NCBI GenBank assembly: GCA_902623195.1
Contig: CACNSV010000001.1
Coordinates: forward strand, 82,195-146,194
Length of the DNA stretch: 64,000 nucleotides
DNA from: an uncultured Prochlorococcus sp.
GTDB taxonomy: Bacteria; Cyanobacteriota; Cyanobacteriia; PCC-6307; Cyanobiaceae
Direction of reading: 5' to 3'
In this document: positions 52,294 through 64,000 of the stretch, one piece after another
Numbering within the stretch: position 1 is the first letter of the stretch
How the letters are laid out: the number at the start of each line of letters is the position of its first letter
The notes under the pieces: model-generated
What the model saw: the letters and a program-made list of their open reading frames with translations, nothing else
Told to the model about the DNA's origin: nothing
Databases searched by the model: none
Program-made: the position numbers and the translations under genes

Positions 52294-54408
52294 ATGAAGA
52301 ATCATCAATTAAAAATAAGAAAATTATTAACTGGTTTTGGAGTGTTTTCATTACTTTTAGGATTAAGCAATAATGATGCGTATTCTCGATATTTATCGAA
52401 AAATCACTCATTGATAAATAAAAAAAGTTCTGCATTTGATAATCTTTCCAGTAATTCTTTTCGAAAAAACTTTGAATTTACTTATTTAGTTGATAATTCA
52501 CGAGAAGCTAATTCTGAGTCAGATGCAAACGTACTGATTTCAGAAATTGTTATTAAAGGCTGGGAAGATCATCCTGAGGGAAGAAAATTAGAGTTAGCCG
52601 CTTATGACTCTATGAGCATAAAACCAGGTAGCATCGTTAATAATAAAATATTAAAACAAGACTTAGATTCTATATACGCAAGTGGATGGTTTTCTGGTGT
52701 TAAGTTTAAAGCGGAAGATGGTGCATTGGGAGTAAAGTTAATCGTAAAAATTGTACCTAATCCAATCCTTAAACAAATTACAATTCAACCAAGTAATACA
52801 ATAATTACTCAAAAATTAGTAAATAATATTTTTGATAAATATTATGGTTCAACATTAAATTTAAATGAACTTCAAGATGGAATTAGCTTGATAAAAAAAT
52901 GGTATGAGGATCGCGGATATTCTCTTGCCAGGATCGCTGGGCCTGAAAGGATATCTGATAATGGCTCTATTCAATTAAATGTTGATGAGGGAATTGTCTC
53001 TAAAATCCAAATAAGATTTATTGGTATAGATGAAAAAGTTAGAAAAGGTAAGACAAAAGAATGGGTGATAAGGCGAGAACTTAAAACAAATTCAGGTGTA
53101 GTTTTTAACAGAAAAACATTAGAAAGGGATATAAAAAGACTTTATGCTACTTCTTTATTTAATGATATTAAGGTATCCCTTAAACCAGATGACCAAAATA
53201 GTAAAAGAGTAATCATAACTTTAGATATTAGTGAGCAAAGGACAGGTTCTCTAACTGGAGGTGTTGGTTTTAGTAATTCGGCAGGTATTTTTGCGCAACT
53301 TGGATTTAAAGAAAGTAATACTTTTGGTAGAGCGTGGAGTACTGATTTAAACTTCAACTTTGGTAACTATTCGACTACTTATAATTTCTCCTTATATGAT
53401 CCTTGGATCAAAGGAGATAAATATAGAACTTCTTTTAAAACAAATATATTTTTAAGTAGGGATTATCCTCAAGAATTTAGTAGTAATAATAATGGTAGAT
53501 TGTTCGCGGTAAATGATAAAGATAGTAATATTTCAGATTCCTTCTCTTCAATCGTTTTGGAAAATGTAGGAGGAGGATTTACATTTTTAAGGCCTTTAAA
53601 TGGAGGAGATCCTTTTAGAGAAACCCCATGGAGAATCTCAACTGGCATGAATTTTAAAAAAGTAAGTATGATTGATAGTGTTGGTAATAAAAAACCGTAT
53701 GCAACTAAAAAACCAACAACTGCAAATGTAAGCGAAATTATTTGTATAGGATATTCACCTAAAGATGGCAGTTGTCCTTCTGAAAATACCTTGATAAGTA
53801 TTGTAGCTGGAGGAGTTTTTAATAAATTAAATAATAATGTTAACCCTAGCTCGGGAAGCTTATTAAGATTTGGTTCTGAACAATTTTTACCTATAGGAGA
53901 CAATGCTCCTACATTTAATAGATTAAGAGCTGCTTATTCGTATTTTATTCCAGTAAGGTTAATTAATCTTACAAAGGAATGTAAATCTAATGACTCTATT
54001 AATGATGAGTGTTTTCAAACTATTGGATTTCAATTCAAAACAGGTACTGTTTTTGGGGAATTACCTCCATATGAAGCATTTTGTATGGGTGGCTCTTCTT
54101 CTGTAAGAGGCTGGGGTTCTTGTGAATTGTCAGTTAGTAAAAGTTTCGCAGAAATATCAGCAGAATATCGCGTCCCTTTATGGAGGATGATATCAGGTTC
54201 CTTATTTGTAGATGCAGGATCTGATTTAGGAACTCAAAAGGATGTTCCTGGTAAACCTGGAAAACTACTAAATAAAGCAGGATCTGGTTTTTCTCTAGGT
54301 GGAGGAATTGGGATTAAGACTCCTCTTGGCCCTTTAAGATTAGATATCGCATCGCAAGATCTAAGTGGAAACACAAGATATACACTTGGCGTCGGTTGGA
54401 AATTTTAA
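52294..54408 (+). CDS. bamA: Omp85/BamA outer-membrane assembly protein with POTRA domains
   Basis: Signal-like N-terminus, POTRA-like repeats, SSSVRGWGSCELSVSKSFAEISAEYRVPLW, C-terminal GLGVGWKF-type end (YTLGVGWKF). Confidence 0.9.
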   Translation: MKNHQLKIRKLLTGFGVFSLLLGLSNNDAYSRYLSKNHSLINKKSSAFDNLSSNSFRKNFEFTYLVDNSREANSESDANVLISEIVIKGWEDHPEGRKLELAAYDSMSIKPGSIVNNKILKQDLDSIYASGWFSGVKFKAEDGALGVKLIVKIVPNPILKQITIQPSNTIITQKLVNNIFDKYYGSTLNLNELQDGISLIKKWYEDRGYSLARIAGPERISDNGSIQLNVDEGIVSKIQIRFIGIDEKVRKGKTKEWVIRRELKTNSGVVFNRKTLERDIKRLYATSLFNDIKVSLKPDDQNSKRVIITLDISEQRTGSLTGGVGFSNSAGIFAQLGFKESNTFGRAWSTDLNFNFGNYSTTYNFSLYDPWIKGDKYRTSFKTNIFLSRDYPQEFSSNNNGRLFAVNDKDSNISDSFSSIVLENVGGGFTFLRPLNGGDPFRETPWRISTGMNFKKVSMIDSVGNKKPYATKKPTTANVSEIICIGYSPKDGSCPSENTLISIVAGGVFNKLNNNVNPSSGSLLRFGSEQFLPIGDNAPTFNRLRAAYSYFIPVRLINLTKECKSNDSINDECFQTIGFQFKTGTVFGELPPYEAFCMGGSSSVRGWGSCELSVSKSFAEISAEYRVPLWRMISGSLFVDAGSDLGTQKDVPGKPGKLLNKAGSGFSLGGGIGIKTPLGPLRLDIASQDLSGNTRYTLGVGWKF

Positions 54409-55245
54409 GTGTACCCTTGGCCTACTCACTATGATGATTGCTTTACTATTTCTAGTTCAATAACTAGAGATGGGGTAGGACTTCATAGTGGAGAAAAAAC
54501 TAAAATCACAATTAATCCATATGAGCATGAGGGTTATTATGTATCTTTTTCTGATACTCCAAATAAAATTTATCGACTAGATCAAAGCTTAATTGGAAAT
54601 ACAATGCTTTGTACAGCAGTTAAGTTAGGTAAAAGAAATTTATATACAATTGAACATCTTTTATCTTCTTTCGCAGGATGCGGCATTAACTATATCCATA
54701 TAGAAGTAGATGGTAAAGAGGTTCCTCTTTTGGATGGCTCAGCAATTCAATGGGTTAAAGCTTTTGAAGAGGTCGGAATAAAAAAAGTGCCCAAACCATC
54801 AAATTTTATGAAAGGAATAAATCAATCTAAAATTTTAAATCAAAATGATTCAGTAATATCTCTCATACCATCGAAGCAAATAACTATTATTTCAACGATT
54901 GATTTTAAATATGAAGCCATTGGAGTACAGACATTTACAATCGAATTAAATCCAAAAGCTTATGTGGAATTGATAGCTCCAGCCAGAACTTTTGGATTTA
55001 AAGATCAATTTGATGAACTAAATGAACTAGGTTTAATTAAAGGCGGTAATTTGGAAAATGCACTTGTTTGTGATGGGGATAAATGGGTTAATCCCCCATT
55101 AAGATTTGCTAATGAACCGATAAGACACAAGATTTTAGACTTAATAGGGGACCTCGCTTTGGTAGGGTTACCTAAGGCGCAAATTATGGTATACAAAGGT
55201 TCCCACTCTTTAAATGCTTTATTAGCGTCATATCTTAATAGTTAA
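54409..55245 (+). CDS. lpxC: UDP-3-O-acyl-N-acetylglucosamine deacetylase
   Basis: [73 protein letters not shown] start. Confidence 0.95.
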   Translation: MYPWPTHYDDCFTISSSITRDGVGLHSGEKTKITINPYEHEGYYVSFSDTPNKIYRLDQSLIGNTMLCTAVKLGKRNLYTIEHLLSSFAGCGINYIHIEVDGKEVPLLDGSAIQWVKAFEEVGIKKVPKPSNFMKGINQSKILNQNDSVISLIPSKQITIISTIDFKYEAIGVQTFTIELNPKAYVELIAPARTFGFKDQFDELNELGLIKGGNLENALVCDGDKWVNPPLRFANEPIRHKILDLIGDLALVGLPKAQIMVYKGSHSLNALLASYLNS

Positions 55246-55256
55246 TTTTTTGTATT

Positions 55257-55715
55257 TTGGAACATCAAATGCCCTCCAATGGGAAGCAAATAACTACCCA
55301 AGAGATTCTAGGTCTTTTGCCTCATCGATACCCTTTCGCATTAGTAGATAAAGTAATTGACTATATACCAGGTGAAAAGGCAGTTGCAATTAAAAATATC
55401 ACTATTAATGAGCCGCAGTTTCAAGGACATTTCCCTGATAGACCATTGATGCCTGGTGTATTAATAGTTGAGTCAATGGCACAAGTTGGTGGTTTGATTG
55501 TTGCAAAGATGCCCGAACTACCTAAGGGATTATTTGTATTTGCAGGTATCAATAATGTCAAATTCCGCAAACCAGTTTTCCCAGGGGATCAATTATTAAT
55601 ATCTTGTGAATTAGTTAGTTTAAAAAGAAAAAGATTTGGAAAAATTAAAGGGGAAGTACAAGTCGAAGGGCAATTAGTTTGTTCAGGTGAATTAATGTTT
55701 TCTTTGGTTGATTAA
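55257..55715 (+). CDS. fabZ: (3R)-hydroxyacyl-ACP dehydratase FabZ (TTG in track; ATG at 55269 possible)
   Basis: [63 protein letters not shown]. Confidence 0.96.
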   Translation: MEHQMPSNGKQITTQEILGLLPHRYPFALVDKVIDYIPGEKAVAIKNITINEPQFQGHFPDRPLMPGVLIVESMAQVGGLIVAKMPELPKGLFVFAGINNVKFRKPVFPGDQLLISCELVSLKRKRFGKIKGEVQVEGQLVCSGELMFSLVD

Positions 55716-55718
55716 AAG

Positions 55719-56561
55719 ATGGATAATATCAAGAAAATTGAAAGTTCTAAATCAAAAAAATTGGAAATACACCCTAGTGCTTCTATACATCCCAAAGCAC
55801 AATTACATGATGGAGTCATTGTTGGTAAGGGAGCTATCATAGGACCTGAAGTTATAATCGGATCTGGCACATCAGTTGGACCGAATTCTATAATTGATGG
55901 GAAGACGATTCTGGGTAAAAATAATAAAATTTTTCCCAATGTATTTTTGGGGCTTGAACCTCAGGATTTAAAATATAAAGGCGCTAACACAGAGCTCATT
56001 ATTGGAGATCATAATACTTTTAGAGAATGTGTAACTATTAACAAAGCTACTGATGAGGGAGAAAAAACAATTATTGGAAATAATAATTTGATGATGGCTT
56101 ACTCCCACATAGGACATAACTGTCAAATAGGTAATAAAGTTATACTATCAAATAGTGTCCAAGTGGCTGGTCATGTAATAATTGAAGATCGTGCAATTGT
56201 TGGAGGTTGTTTAGGTATTCATCAGTTTGTCCAAATTGGCTATCTATCAATGATTGGAGGAATGACTAGAGTAGTACGCGATGTACCCCCTTTCTGCCTA
56301 GCGGAAGGTAGTCCAGGTAGACTTAGAGGATTAAATAAAGTTGGGATCAAAAGAAGTGGATTAATTGAAAAAAATGATCTTGATTTTAAATTACTCTTAA
56401 AAACTTGGCTTTTGCTCTTTAAGTCTGATTATGTTATTTCAGAGGCAGTCGAGGTAGCAATGAGTCAAGAACTTGACTTTTCATCAAAAAGATTATGCCA
56501 ATTTGTAAAAGATTCGATATTAACTAATAGAAGAGGTCCAATGCCAATTGAGAATTCATGA
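55719..56561 (+). CDS. lpxA: UDP-N-acetylglucosamine acyltransferase
   Basis: Hexapeptide-repeat left-handed beta-helix; HNTFRECVTINKAT, MAYSHIGHNCQIGNKVILSNSVQVAGHV. Confidence 0.95.
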   Translation: MDNIKKIESSKSKKLEIHPSASIHPKAQLHDGVIVGKGAIIGPEVIIGSGTSVGPNSIIDGKTILGKNNKIFPNVFLGLEPQDLKYKGANTELIIGDHNTFRECVTINKATDEGEKTIIGNNNLMMAYSHIGHNCQIGNKVILSNSVQVAGHVIIEDRAIVGGCLGIHQFVQIGYLSMIGGMTRVVRDVPPFCLAEGSPGRLRGLNKVGIKRSGLIEKNDLDFKLLLKTWLLLFKSDYVISEAVEVAMSQELDFSSKRLCQFVKDSILTNRRGPMPIENS

Positions 56562-57736
56562 AGAAAAAAATATTTATTAGTACAGGAGAAGTATCCGGTG
56601 ATTTACACGGTAGCTTATTAGCTAAAGAATTATTTGATGAGAGTAGGAAACGAGCTATTAATTTAGAGATCTATGGCTTAGGCGGTGACAAGATGCGAGA
56701 AGCAGGAGTTCAAATTATAAATGATACCACTCCTATTAGCGCTATTGGGATTTGGGAAGCTATCCCATTAGTATTACCCATGATGAAAATACAAAAAAAA
56801 TTTCTGAAGGTACTAATATCAAAATCACCTAATTGCTTGATTTTAATTGACTACATGGGGCCTAATATTAGTATCGGAAGAAAATTAAAGAAAAAAAAGA
56901 TAAATATGCCAATTTATTATTACATTGCACCACAAGAATGGGCCTGGAGGGTAGGCAATAATTCAACAACAGATCTTATTGGTTTCTCTGATAAGATTTT
57001 TGCAATTTTTCAACAAGAGGCAAGTTTCTATAGGAAAAGAGGAGGAAGAGTATCTTGGATTGGTCATCCAATGATTGATCTTACAAAAAAACTGCCTACT
57101 AAAAAAGAATCTAGAAAATATTTAGGCCTTGCAAGTAATCAAAATATACTTTTAATAATGCCAGCTTCAAGACCACAAGAATTAAGATATATCTTGCCTA
57201 CGTTTATAAAGGTCGCACAAAAATTACAAAGAAAATACCCTGATCTTGTAGTATTTATTCCTTCTTGTAGAAGAGTATTTGATCAAACTTTTCAAAAAGC
57301 ATTAGATAAAAATAACATTAATGGAAGAGTAATATCAACATCAGAAGTAGAGGAAACTAAAGTTTATATATACTCACTATCAAAATTAGCTCTGTGTAAA
57401 TCTGGAACAGTAAACATGGAGTTGGCTTTATATGGCATTCCCCAAGTTGTTGGTTATAAAGTTAGTAGAGTGACAGCATTTATTGCAAAAAATCTTCTTA
57501 ATTTTAAATTAAGGTTTATTTCTCCCATAAATCTTTTGATGAAGAGGCTTATCGTTCCAGAATTTGTACAGAAGAAGTTTAATGTAAATTCAGTATTTAG
57601 AAAATCATGTAAATTATTAGATAAGAATAATGAAAAGATAAAAATTAAGCAAGGATATAAATTACTAAAAAAAAATTTAGGTGATGAAGGAGTTGCTAAA
57701 AGAGCTGCACTAGAAATCATTAATTCAATTATCTAG
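56558..57736 (+). CDS. lpxB: Lipid-A-disaccharide synthase
   Basis: IFISTGEVSGDLHGSLLAKEL, YYIAPQEWAWRVGN, LCKSGTVNMELALYGIPQVVGYKVS. Confidence 0.95.
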   Translation: MKKKIFISTGEVSGDLHGSLLAKELFDESRKRAINLEIYGLGGDKMREAGVQIINDTTPISAIGIWEAIPLVLPMMKIQKKFLKVLISKSPNCLILIDYMGPNISIGRKLKKKKINMPIYYYIAPQEWAWRVGNNSTTDLIGFSDKIFAIFQQEASFYRKRGGRVSWIGHPMIDLTKKLPTKKESRKYLGLASNQNILLIMPASRPQELRYILPTFIKVAQKLQRKYPDLVVFIPSCRRVFDQTFQKALDKNNINGRVISTSEVEETKVYIYSLSKLALCKSGTVNMELALYGIPQVVGYKVSRVTAFIAKNLLNFKLRFISPINLLMKRLIVPEFVQKKFNVNSVFRKSCKLLDKNNEKIKIKQGYKLLKKNLGDEGVAKRAALEIINSII

Positions 57737-57752
57737 CATTTATAATAAATCT

Positions 57753-58355
57753 ATGAAATTTTTATTACCATTACTAATCATCTTTTCAATAATAATTAAT
57801 CCAATTGAAGCGTATTCTGATGAAATTATTCTTGCAGGGGGTTGTTTTTGGTGCTTAGAACATGATCTTGAATATTTGGATGGGGTGGATTTTGTTAAAA
57901 GTGGTTATTCAGGCGGAGATTTAAATAATCCTAATTATGAGAATCATAAAGGTCATCAAGAGGTTGTATTAGTAAATTATGATCCCTCCTTAGTTTCTCT
58001 AAATCAAATATTGAGAGTTTATTTAAGAAATATTGATCCTCTCGATGGCAAAGGCCAATTTTGTGATCGAGGAGATTCATATAGACCAGTTATCTTTTAT
58101 CAAAATTCTATTGAAGAAAATCAATCTAAAGATGCATTAATATCTGCATCTAAGGAACTTAAGGTTCCTATTGAAAAAATTAAAGTAGAAGTTAAATCTA
58201 AAAATAAATTTTGGGTAGCGGAAGATTACCATCAGAATTTCGCTGATAATAATGAGTTTAAATATAAATTTTATAGATACTCTTGCGGAAGAGACAAGAG
58301 GTTAGATCAATTATGGGGTGACAACTCTAAAACAGGTAATGAGTGGTCTGAATAA
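57753..58355 (+). CDS. msrA: Peptide-methionine (S)-S-oxide reductase with N-terminal signal-like segment
   Basis: IILAGGCFWCLEHDLEYLDGVDFVKSGYSGG, HQEVVLVNYDP, EDYHQNF. Confidence 0.93.
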   Translation: MKFLLPLLIIFSIIINPIEAYSDEIILAGGCFWCLEHDLEYLDGVDFVKSGYSGGDLNNPNYENHKGHQEVVLVNYDPSLVSLNQILRVYLRNIDPLDGKGQFCDRGDSYRPVIFYQNSIEENQSKDALISASKELKVPIEKIKVEVKSKNKFWVAEDYHQNFADNNEFKYKFYRYSCGRDKRLDQLWGDNSKTGNEWSE

Positions 58356-58358
58356 TTT

Positions 58359-59837
58359 CTATATTTTTTCCTTACTTTTGATCCAATCTATTAAAGTCCT
58401 TACTCCATAACCCGTTGCCCCGCTCGGATTTAATCCTTTATTCTTATCCGTCCAGCATGTTCCAGCGATGTCGATATGAGCCCAATTAATATTTTTGTCA
58501 AGAAATTCTTCTAGAAATAAAGCAGCAGTAATTGATCCTCCAGCTCTTGGTCCAGTATTTTTCATATCTGCAATGTGAGATTTTAATCCATCTTTGTATG
58601 ATTTTTGTAAAGGCATTCGCCATAAACCTTCTCCCTTTTTGAGGGCAGCGCCCAACAATTCTTTAGCTAATTCATCATTATTACTCCACATTCCTGCGAC
58701 ATCATTTCCTAAAGCGATAAGGCATGCTCCAGTTAAAGTTGCTAAGTCAATTATTGTATTGGGTTTTAAATTAGAGGCATATGTTAAAGCATCCGCAAGT
58801 GTAAGTCTTCCCTCCGCATCAGTATTATTAACTTCGATAGTTTTCCCATTAGATGCTGTTATTACATCTCCAGGATGCATCGCTAAACCATTTATCATGT
58901 TTTCACAGGCGGCAACTATAAAATGTATTTCAACTCCTTTTGGCTTCAAAGACCCAATCGCTTTTGCTGCACCCAAGACAGCTGCACTTCCACCCATGTC
59001 ATATTTCATCATTTCTATTTGAGAGGCTCCAACCTTAAGGTTATATCCACCAGAATCAAAAGTTAGACCTTTCCCAACTAATGCGACCTTATATGATACT
59101 GAATTTTCAGGTCTATAAGTTATGTGTATAAATTTAGGTTTTAAATTAGAACCCTTTGCTACTGCTAAATAAGCTCCCATTCCAAGCTTTTGGCAATCGT
59201 TCTCTTCTAAAATCTTAATTTCAAGATTGTAATCATTTGCTATCTCAATAGCTTTCTTTGACATCTCAAGTGGTGTTAGATCATTTGGTGGAGCAGCAAC
59301 AAGTTTTCTAGCGAACTCGACCCCTTGACAAATATCTTCTACTTCTTTAAAGGAAATATTTTCAAGATTTTCAAGGTTTAGAAATTCAATTTCTTTAAGA
59401 TTTATTTTTTCATCTCTATGTTTATTAAATCTATTATCCTTATAAGTTGATAATCTAAGCGTTTCGGCGATGTCATGAATAGCGTTATTTTCTAATGAAT
59501 CCCAAGGCATTAAAATTCCAATTTTTTCTTCCTTATTGATAACTTTTCTTATACATTCTGATAGAGAATTTCTAAGGGTATTAGAATTCATTTCATTTTT
59601 CTCCCCAAGACCAATAATGGTTAGAGAGTCAAGATTATCTCCAAAAATTTCTAAACTTATTAAGTTACCTATCTCTCCTTTGAAATTATTGTTATTAAGC
59701 TTCTTTATAAGTTTTTTTAAATCAATGATGAAATTAATTGTTTCTAACTGAGAATCGATATGGCCTTTGTTTAATCCAATTATAAGTGACCCGCCTTGCC
59801 ATGTACTTAATTGATTTTTGAAAATTGAGAATTGCAT
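58359..59837 (-). CDS. pepA: Leucyl aminopeptidase (M17)
   Basis: [55 protein letters not shown]. Confidence 0.95.
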   Translation of the reverse strand: MQFSIFKNQLSTWQGGSLIIGLNKGHIDSQLETINFIIDLKKLIKKLNNNNFKGEIGNLISLEIFGDNLDSLTIIGLGEKNEMNSNTLRNSLSECIRKVINKEEKIGILMPWDSLENNAIHDIAETLRLSTYKDNRFNKHRDEKINLKEIEFLNLENLENISFKEVEDICQGVEFARKLVAAPPNDLTPLEMSKKAIEIANDYNLEIKILEENDCQKLGMGAYLAVAKGSNLKPKFIHITYRPENSVSYKVALVGKGLTFDSGGYNLKVGASQIEMMKYDMGGSAAVLGAAKAIGSLKPKGVEIHFIVAACENMINGLAMHPGDVITASNGKTIEVNNTDAEGRLTLADALTYASNLKPNTIIDLATLTGACLIALGNDVAGMWSNNDELAKELLGAALKKGEGLWRMPLQKSYKDGLKSHIADMKNTGPRAGGSITAALFLEEFLDKNINWAHIDIAGTCWTDKNKGLNPSGATGYGVRTLIDWIKSKEKI

Positions 59838-59862
59838 TTTTATAAGAAATTTAATAAATTTG

Positions 59863-60474
59863 TTAATTATTTGTGAAAGTTGTAGTCCATCTTTCTCTAG
59901 TTTCTTTATTGAATGGAGGTAACCATAAATAGATTAGACGCTTTTCTAATTTACGTCTTAATTTGACATCTTTGGGGACATCTAGAAAAAAACGTATATC
60001 TAAATTGCTTTCTAATTTATTATTTGACATTGTTTCTTTATAATTAGATATATAATTTTTGCAGTCATGATCACCTTTCCATCTTTTATCTGCAGAGTTT
60101 GTTTCCCCTATGTAAAGAATAATTTTAGAAGTTTTTATTGTGTCTATAACAAAATACATTGCAGGTCCTTTATCTACAGATTTATTTGAACGCCAAAAAT
60201 TAATTGAAAAACTTGTAAGTAAAAAGGGATTAATTTTTATTAAATCTAAACTATCATCGATTTTGAATAATGACTTTTGTGAACTTTGATTTTGAAGATT
60301 TTTAATAACTTTGTTTTGATATTCGTAAATATTTTTTCTCCATTCAATTAAAGAGGATCTAGATTGATTTAACTCATTGTTGTCTAAAGGTGAAATAGCA
60401 AAGAAATTATTAGATTCAAATATTTCAAATTGAAGACTTTTGTTAGAACTATTTCTTTTAGGTGGAATTGACAA
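59863..60474 (-). CDS. GIY-YIG nuclease-like protein
   Basis: [40 protein letters not shown]...[24 protein letters not shown] resembles the GIY-YIG core (residues vary). Confidence 0.6.
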   Translation of the reverse strand: MSIPPKRNSSNKSLQFEIFESNNFFAISPLDNNELNQSRSSLIEWRKNIYEYQNKVIKNLQNQSSQKSLFKIDDSLDLIKINPFLLTSFSINFWRSNKSVDKGPAMYFVIDTIKTSKIILYIGETNSADKRWKGDHDCKNYISNYKETMSNNKLESNLDIRFFLDVPKDVKLRRKLEKRLIYLWLPPFNKETRERWTTTFTNN

Positions 60475-60894
60475 AGTTTTGAATTTTTTAGAAAATTTAG
60501 TAATCTAATATAAAATTATCAATCAGGTGAAAATTAAAAATAGTTTTTTTACACTAAATTTAATATTTTAATTTTCTAGATGATAATAATTAAAAAAATT
60601 TTTTTTGATCATTAAACATAAATTAGTCATTGGTAAATAGTAATACACTTGAAATTTAAATTTGTTTAAAAAATCTTAGTATTTAAAAATTTTAGGTAGT
60701 ATTTTCTACCTTTCAATACTTGGTAAGATAGATTAGTTTAGTAAGATAAGATTTTAACTTCAATTCACATCCAAGGGTGACTAGAAATGAAGAATATCTA
60801 AGTTTGTACAATTGCAATTACTTATCTAAAATATGCAAATTATGCAAAACAACTACCGTAACAAATCTAAGAAATTAGAGGGAGGAATATAATT

Positions 60895-61218
60895 ATGGGA
60901 TTCTTCGAATCTGATATTGTACAAGAAGAGGCTAAGCAGCTTTTTACTGATTATCAGGAATTAATGAAGCTTGGTTCTGAATATGGAAAGTTTGATAGAG
61001 AAGGTAAAAAGATGTTCATAAAGAAAATGGAATCTCTAATGGATCGATATAAAGTATTTATGAAAAGATTTGAATTGTCTGAGGATTTTCAGGCGAAAAT
61101 GACAGTAGAACAATTAAAAACACAATTAAATCAGTTTGGTATAACTCCTGAACAAATGTTTGATCAAATGAATAAAACTTTAATGAGAATGAAAGATGAT
61201 CTCGAAAAAAATTACTAA
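60895..61218 (+). CDS. DUF1825-like protein
   Basis: MGFFESDIVQEEAKQLFTDYQELMKLGSEYGKFDREGKKMFIKKMESLMDRYKVFMKRFELSEDFQAKMTVEQL, cyanobacterial DUF1825 pattern. Confidence 0.8.
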   Translation: MGFFESDIVQEEAKQLFTDYQELMKLGSEYGKFDREGKKMFIKKMESLMDRYKVFMKRFELSEDFQAKMTVEQLKTQLNQFGITPEQMFDQMNKTLMRMKDDLEKNY

Positions 61219-61231
61219 TAATTAAATTCTT

Positions 61232-62470
61232 ATGGTTAAAACGTTTGATTTACCAGAGTGGGTTGGTAGAGGAATATCAGAATTATTTCCATCGCAAAAT
61301 CCAGAACAAAACTTAGCAAATAAGTTGGATGAAACTAATAAAGGACATAGAAAATTAAGAGTAAAGCTTGGGATTGATCCAACTGGTACTGATATACATA
61401 TTGGGCATAGTATCCTTTTTAAAAAACTTAGATCTTTTCAGGATCATGGTCATGTAGCTGTTTTAATTATCGGGGATTTTACCGCTCAAATTGGTGATCC
61501 AACCGGTAAGAATAAAACTAGAGTACAACTTTCAAAGCAAGAGGTAGAAGAAAACTCAAAAACTTACTTGCAACAATTAGGTATGGGTAAGCCTGCTAAT
61601 CAATCTATTCTAGATTTTGAAACCAAAGGAAGACTTGAAATTAGAAAGAATAGCGAATGGTTGGAAAATTTAAACTTAAACTCAATTATCGAACTAATGG
61701 GTAGTAGTACGGTAAGCCAGATGTTGGCTAAAGAAGAATTTAATAAAAGATTTAATTCTCAAATACCGATTGCACTACATGAATTTTTATATCCGTTGCT
61801 TCAAGGCTATGATTCAGTGGCTATTAACGCAGATATAGAACTTGGAGGAACTGATCAAAAATTTAATATTGCCATAGGAAGAGATTTACAAAGATATTTT
61901 AAAAGAGAACCTCAATTTGGTATCTTACTTCCAATTTTAACTGGTTTAGATGGGGTAAAGAAAATGAGTAAATCGGAAATGAATACGGTTTCATTGAATG
62001 AAGAACCTTTATCAATGTATTCAAAATTAGAAAAGGTAAAGGATGAAATTATTCCATCTTATATTGAATTACTTACTAGTTTTGATTTGTCAATTCTCAA
62101 AAGTAAGTCTCCAAGAGAACTGCAAAGATTTATGGCTCTTGAGGTAACTGCTAATTTTCATGGAAGAAAAAATGCGCTTGAAGCGCAATCAAATTGTGAA
62201 AAAATTTATTTAGGAGATAATGAAAAAGTTGGAAATATTCCAATAGTAGATTTAGATGGTATAAATTTCCCAATCAAATTCTTTTATTTATTAAGTTACG
62301 TAAAACTTTTTAATTCTAGTAGTGAGGCTAAAAGATCAATAAAAGGAGGAGGGGTTAGGATTGACAATTTAAAGATAACAAATCCAGATTTAGTTTTTAA
62401 TTCAATCGAAGAACTTAACGGCAAAATTATTCAAATTGGGAAGAAAATTACAAAAAGATTTACAAATTAA
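61232..62470 (+). CDS. tyrS: Tyrosyl-tRNA synthetase
   Basis: [51 protein letters not shown]-terminal S4 domain. Confidence 0.96.
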   Translation: MVKTFDLPEWVGRGISELFPSQNPEQNLANKLDETNKGHRKLRVKLGIDPTGTDIHIGHSILFKKLRSFQDHGHVAVLIIGDFTAQIGDPTGKNKTRVQLSKQEVEENSKTYLQQLGMGKPANQSILDFETKGRLEIRKNSEWLENLNLNSIIELMGSSTVSQMLAKEEFNKRFNSQIPIALHEFLYPLLQGYDSVAINADIELGGTDQKFNIAIGRDLQRYFKREPQFGILLPILTGLDGVKKMSKSEMNTVSLNEEPLSMYSKLEKVKDEIIPSYIELLTSFDLSILKSKSPRELQRFMALEVTANFHGRKNALEAQSNCEKIYLGDNEKVGNIPIVDLDGINFPIKFFYLLSYVKLFNSSSEAKRSIKGGGVRIDNLKITNPDLVFNSIEELNGKIIQIGKKITKRFTN

Positions 62471-62476
62471 GAGAAC

Positions 62477-63193
62477 ATGAATATCAAAAGTTCTGAAAAA
62501 ATAATACTCGCTTTAGATGGTTTAAATAAAAATGAAATTATAAATTTTCTAAAAAATTGTCCTCAAATTAGATGGGTTAAGGTTGGTTTGGAATTATTTT
62601 GCAAAGAAGGTCCTGAAGTTATACAAATATTGAAAAAAATGGAAAAAAAGATTTTCTTAGATCTTAAACTTTATGATATCCCGAATACAATGTATGCAAC
62701 TTGTTATCAGATCTCAAAGTTAGGTGTTGATATGGTTTCATTACATGCTTCTGCGGGTTCAAGAGCATTAAAAATTTCAAAAAAAGCATCTTTAATTGGA
62801 TCTAGTGAAAATAATTTAAAGCCTCCCACTCTTTTAGGCGTTACAGTTTTAACAAGCTTTTCTTCAGAGGATTTAAAGATTGACTTCAATATTCAAACCT
62901 CAATAGAAAAGAATGTAGAAAAACTTGCAGAGTTATCTTTTAAATCTGGATTAGATGGTTGTGTTTGTTCTCCAATGGAACTGAAAACATTGCGATTAAC
63001 TTATGATAAGAATTTTCAACTAATAACTCCTGGTATAAGATTAGAAGAGACAACTAGACATGATCAAAAAAGAGTGATGACACCTAAGAAAGCAATATTG
63101 AGTGGAGCTTCTAAATTAGTAATTGGAAGGTCTATAACACAATCAAAAAACCCTACTAGAGTATTTTTAAATATTTGTGAGAGTATTATTTAA
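62477..63193 (+). CDS. pyrF: Orotidine 5'-phosphate decarboxylase
   Basis: ILALDGLNKNE, IFLDLKLYDIPNTMYATCYQISKLGVDMVSLHASAG, LITPGIRL, LVIGRSITQSKNP. Confidence 0.95.
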   Translation: MNIKSSEKIILALDGLNKNEIINFLKNCPQIRWVKVGLELFCKEGPEVIQILKKMEKKIFLDLKLYDIPNTMYATCYQISKLGVDMVSLHASAGSRALKISKKASLIGSSENNLKPPTLLGVTVLTSFSSEDLKIDFNIQTSIEKNVEKLAELSFKSGLDGCVCSPMELKTLRLTYDKNFQLITPGIRLEETTRHDQKRVMTPKKAILSGASKLVIGRSITQSKNPTRVFLNICESII

Positions 63194-63205
63194 ATATTTT
63201 TTTTA

Positions 63206-63793
63206 CTAAATTTTTGGTTCTACACCTTTAATTATTCTATTCAAGTTGGATCTATGTTTCCATATCACGATAACCGTTACTATACAACTAAAGATAGTAA
63301 AGGGATGGTTAAAAATTCCTATATGGCGCAACATATATATTGGAAGAAGAAGAGCAGCAGTGATACTAGAAAGAGATACCATTTTGGTCAAACTAATCAC
63401 TATTAAAAATGTTCCAAAAGATGCTAGACCAACTTTCCAAGATAGTGCAATAAACATTCCTAATCCAGTTGCAACAGCTTTTCCCCCTTTCCCTTTTAAC
63501 CATATTGGCCAAATGTGTCCTGTAATTGCGAATAGCCCCGCAATAACTTGAAAAATGTTATCAGACAGCATTAAGTAAGCAATCTTTACTGCAATAAAAC
63601 CTTTTAAGACATCAATTATAAATACAATAAGGGCTGGCCATTTACCAACGTTTCTTAAAACATTTGTAGCACCAGTTGAACCTGATCCAGCATTTCTTAA
63701 ATCTATGCCCTTTAAATTTTTGGCTAAAAGAAATCCACTAGGAAAAGATCCTAATAAATAACTTACCAAAAAAATGAAAAATGCTAATGCCAT
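63206..63793 (-). CDS. plsY: Glycerol-3-phosphate acyltransferase PlsY
   Basis: [67 protein letters not shown]. Confidence 0.96.
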   Translation of the reverse strand: MALAFFIFLVSYLLGSFPSGFLLAKNLKGIDLRNAGSGSTGATNVLRNVGKWPALIVFIIDVLKGFIAVKIAYLMLSDNIFQVIAGLFAITGHIWPIWLKGKGGKAVATGLGMFIALSWKVGLASFGTFLIVISLTKMVSLSSITAALLLPIYMLRHIGIFNHPFTIFSCIVTVIVIWKHRSNLNRIIKGVEPKI

Positions 63794-64000
63794 TATTCTA
63801 ATTCTAGATCATCATAAATTTCTTCTGAACTACCAACAAAAGCAAGCCATAATGGGAATTGTAAAATAGGAACATTGATACTCGTCTCTGAAGCATCAAC
63901 TATTATAAGTGGAACTTCTTCATTCTCTTCAAGTCTATCAGCTCTCTCTATGACACCTTCAGCCCTTTCAAAAAGTACTATTCCGCTGTTCGGTCCAAAA
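63793..64000 (-). CDS. Partial conserved protein (possibly DUF3727-like), N-terminus outside the window
   Basis: Minus-strand frame ...[68 protein letters not shown], stop overlapping the plsY start (TAATG). Confidence 0.55.
   Translation of the reverse strand, partial: FGPNSGIVLFERAEGVIERADRLEENEEVPLIIVDASETSINVPILQFPLWLAFVGSSEEIYDDLELE

Noticed and set aside
53469-53903. 144-aa minus-strand ORF (also 53142..53357)
   Set aside because: Antisense to the Omp85/BamA barrel; no recognisable domain.
58594-59022. 142-aa plus-strand ORF
   Set aside because: Antisense shadow of pepA.

Overview
This 64 kb, very AT-rich window is almost certainly chromosomal DNA from a high-light-type Prochlorococcus (marine picocyanobacterium). 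That assignment is inferred from gene content: kaiB-kaiC directly next to rplU-rpmA with no kaiA, PSRP-3/Ycf65, petF, a cyanobacterial NblS-like kinase, rpoZ, and groES-groEL opposite atpD-atpC. Most of the window is dense housekeeping sequence: NAD synthesis, ATP synthase, chaperonins, gpmI, murD, serA, prmA, truB, the kaiBC clock, purD/purC, a BamA-lpxC-fabZ-lpxA-lpxB envelope run, pepA, tyrS, pyrF, plsY. One tRNA-Val(GAC) is present. I saw no CRISPR array, transposase, integrase or prophage. The less explained part is about 15.7-26.0 kb, a gene-poor stretch with many tiny, mostly single-TM ORFs. Within it, at 22.12-22.68 kb, are three tandem units about 200 bp apart. Each has a perfect hairpin whose sequence differs between units while pairing is kept, then a GGG, then a second hairpin presenting CCC in its loop. 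They look like a repeated, structure-conserved pseudoknotted RNA family and are my top candidate for something undescribed. Other points of interest: a photolyase-like protein with apparently swapped domain order, a paralogous pair of small proteins, the loss of kaiA, a terminator-like hairpin inside a CDS, a structured atpD-groES intergenic region, and an inverted pair of TTTTCCACA DnaA-box-like sites.
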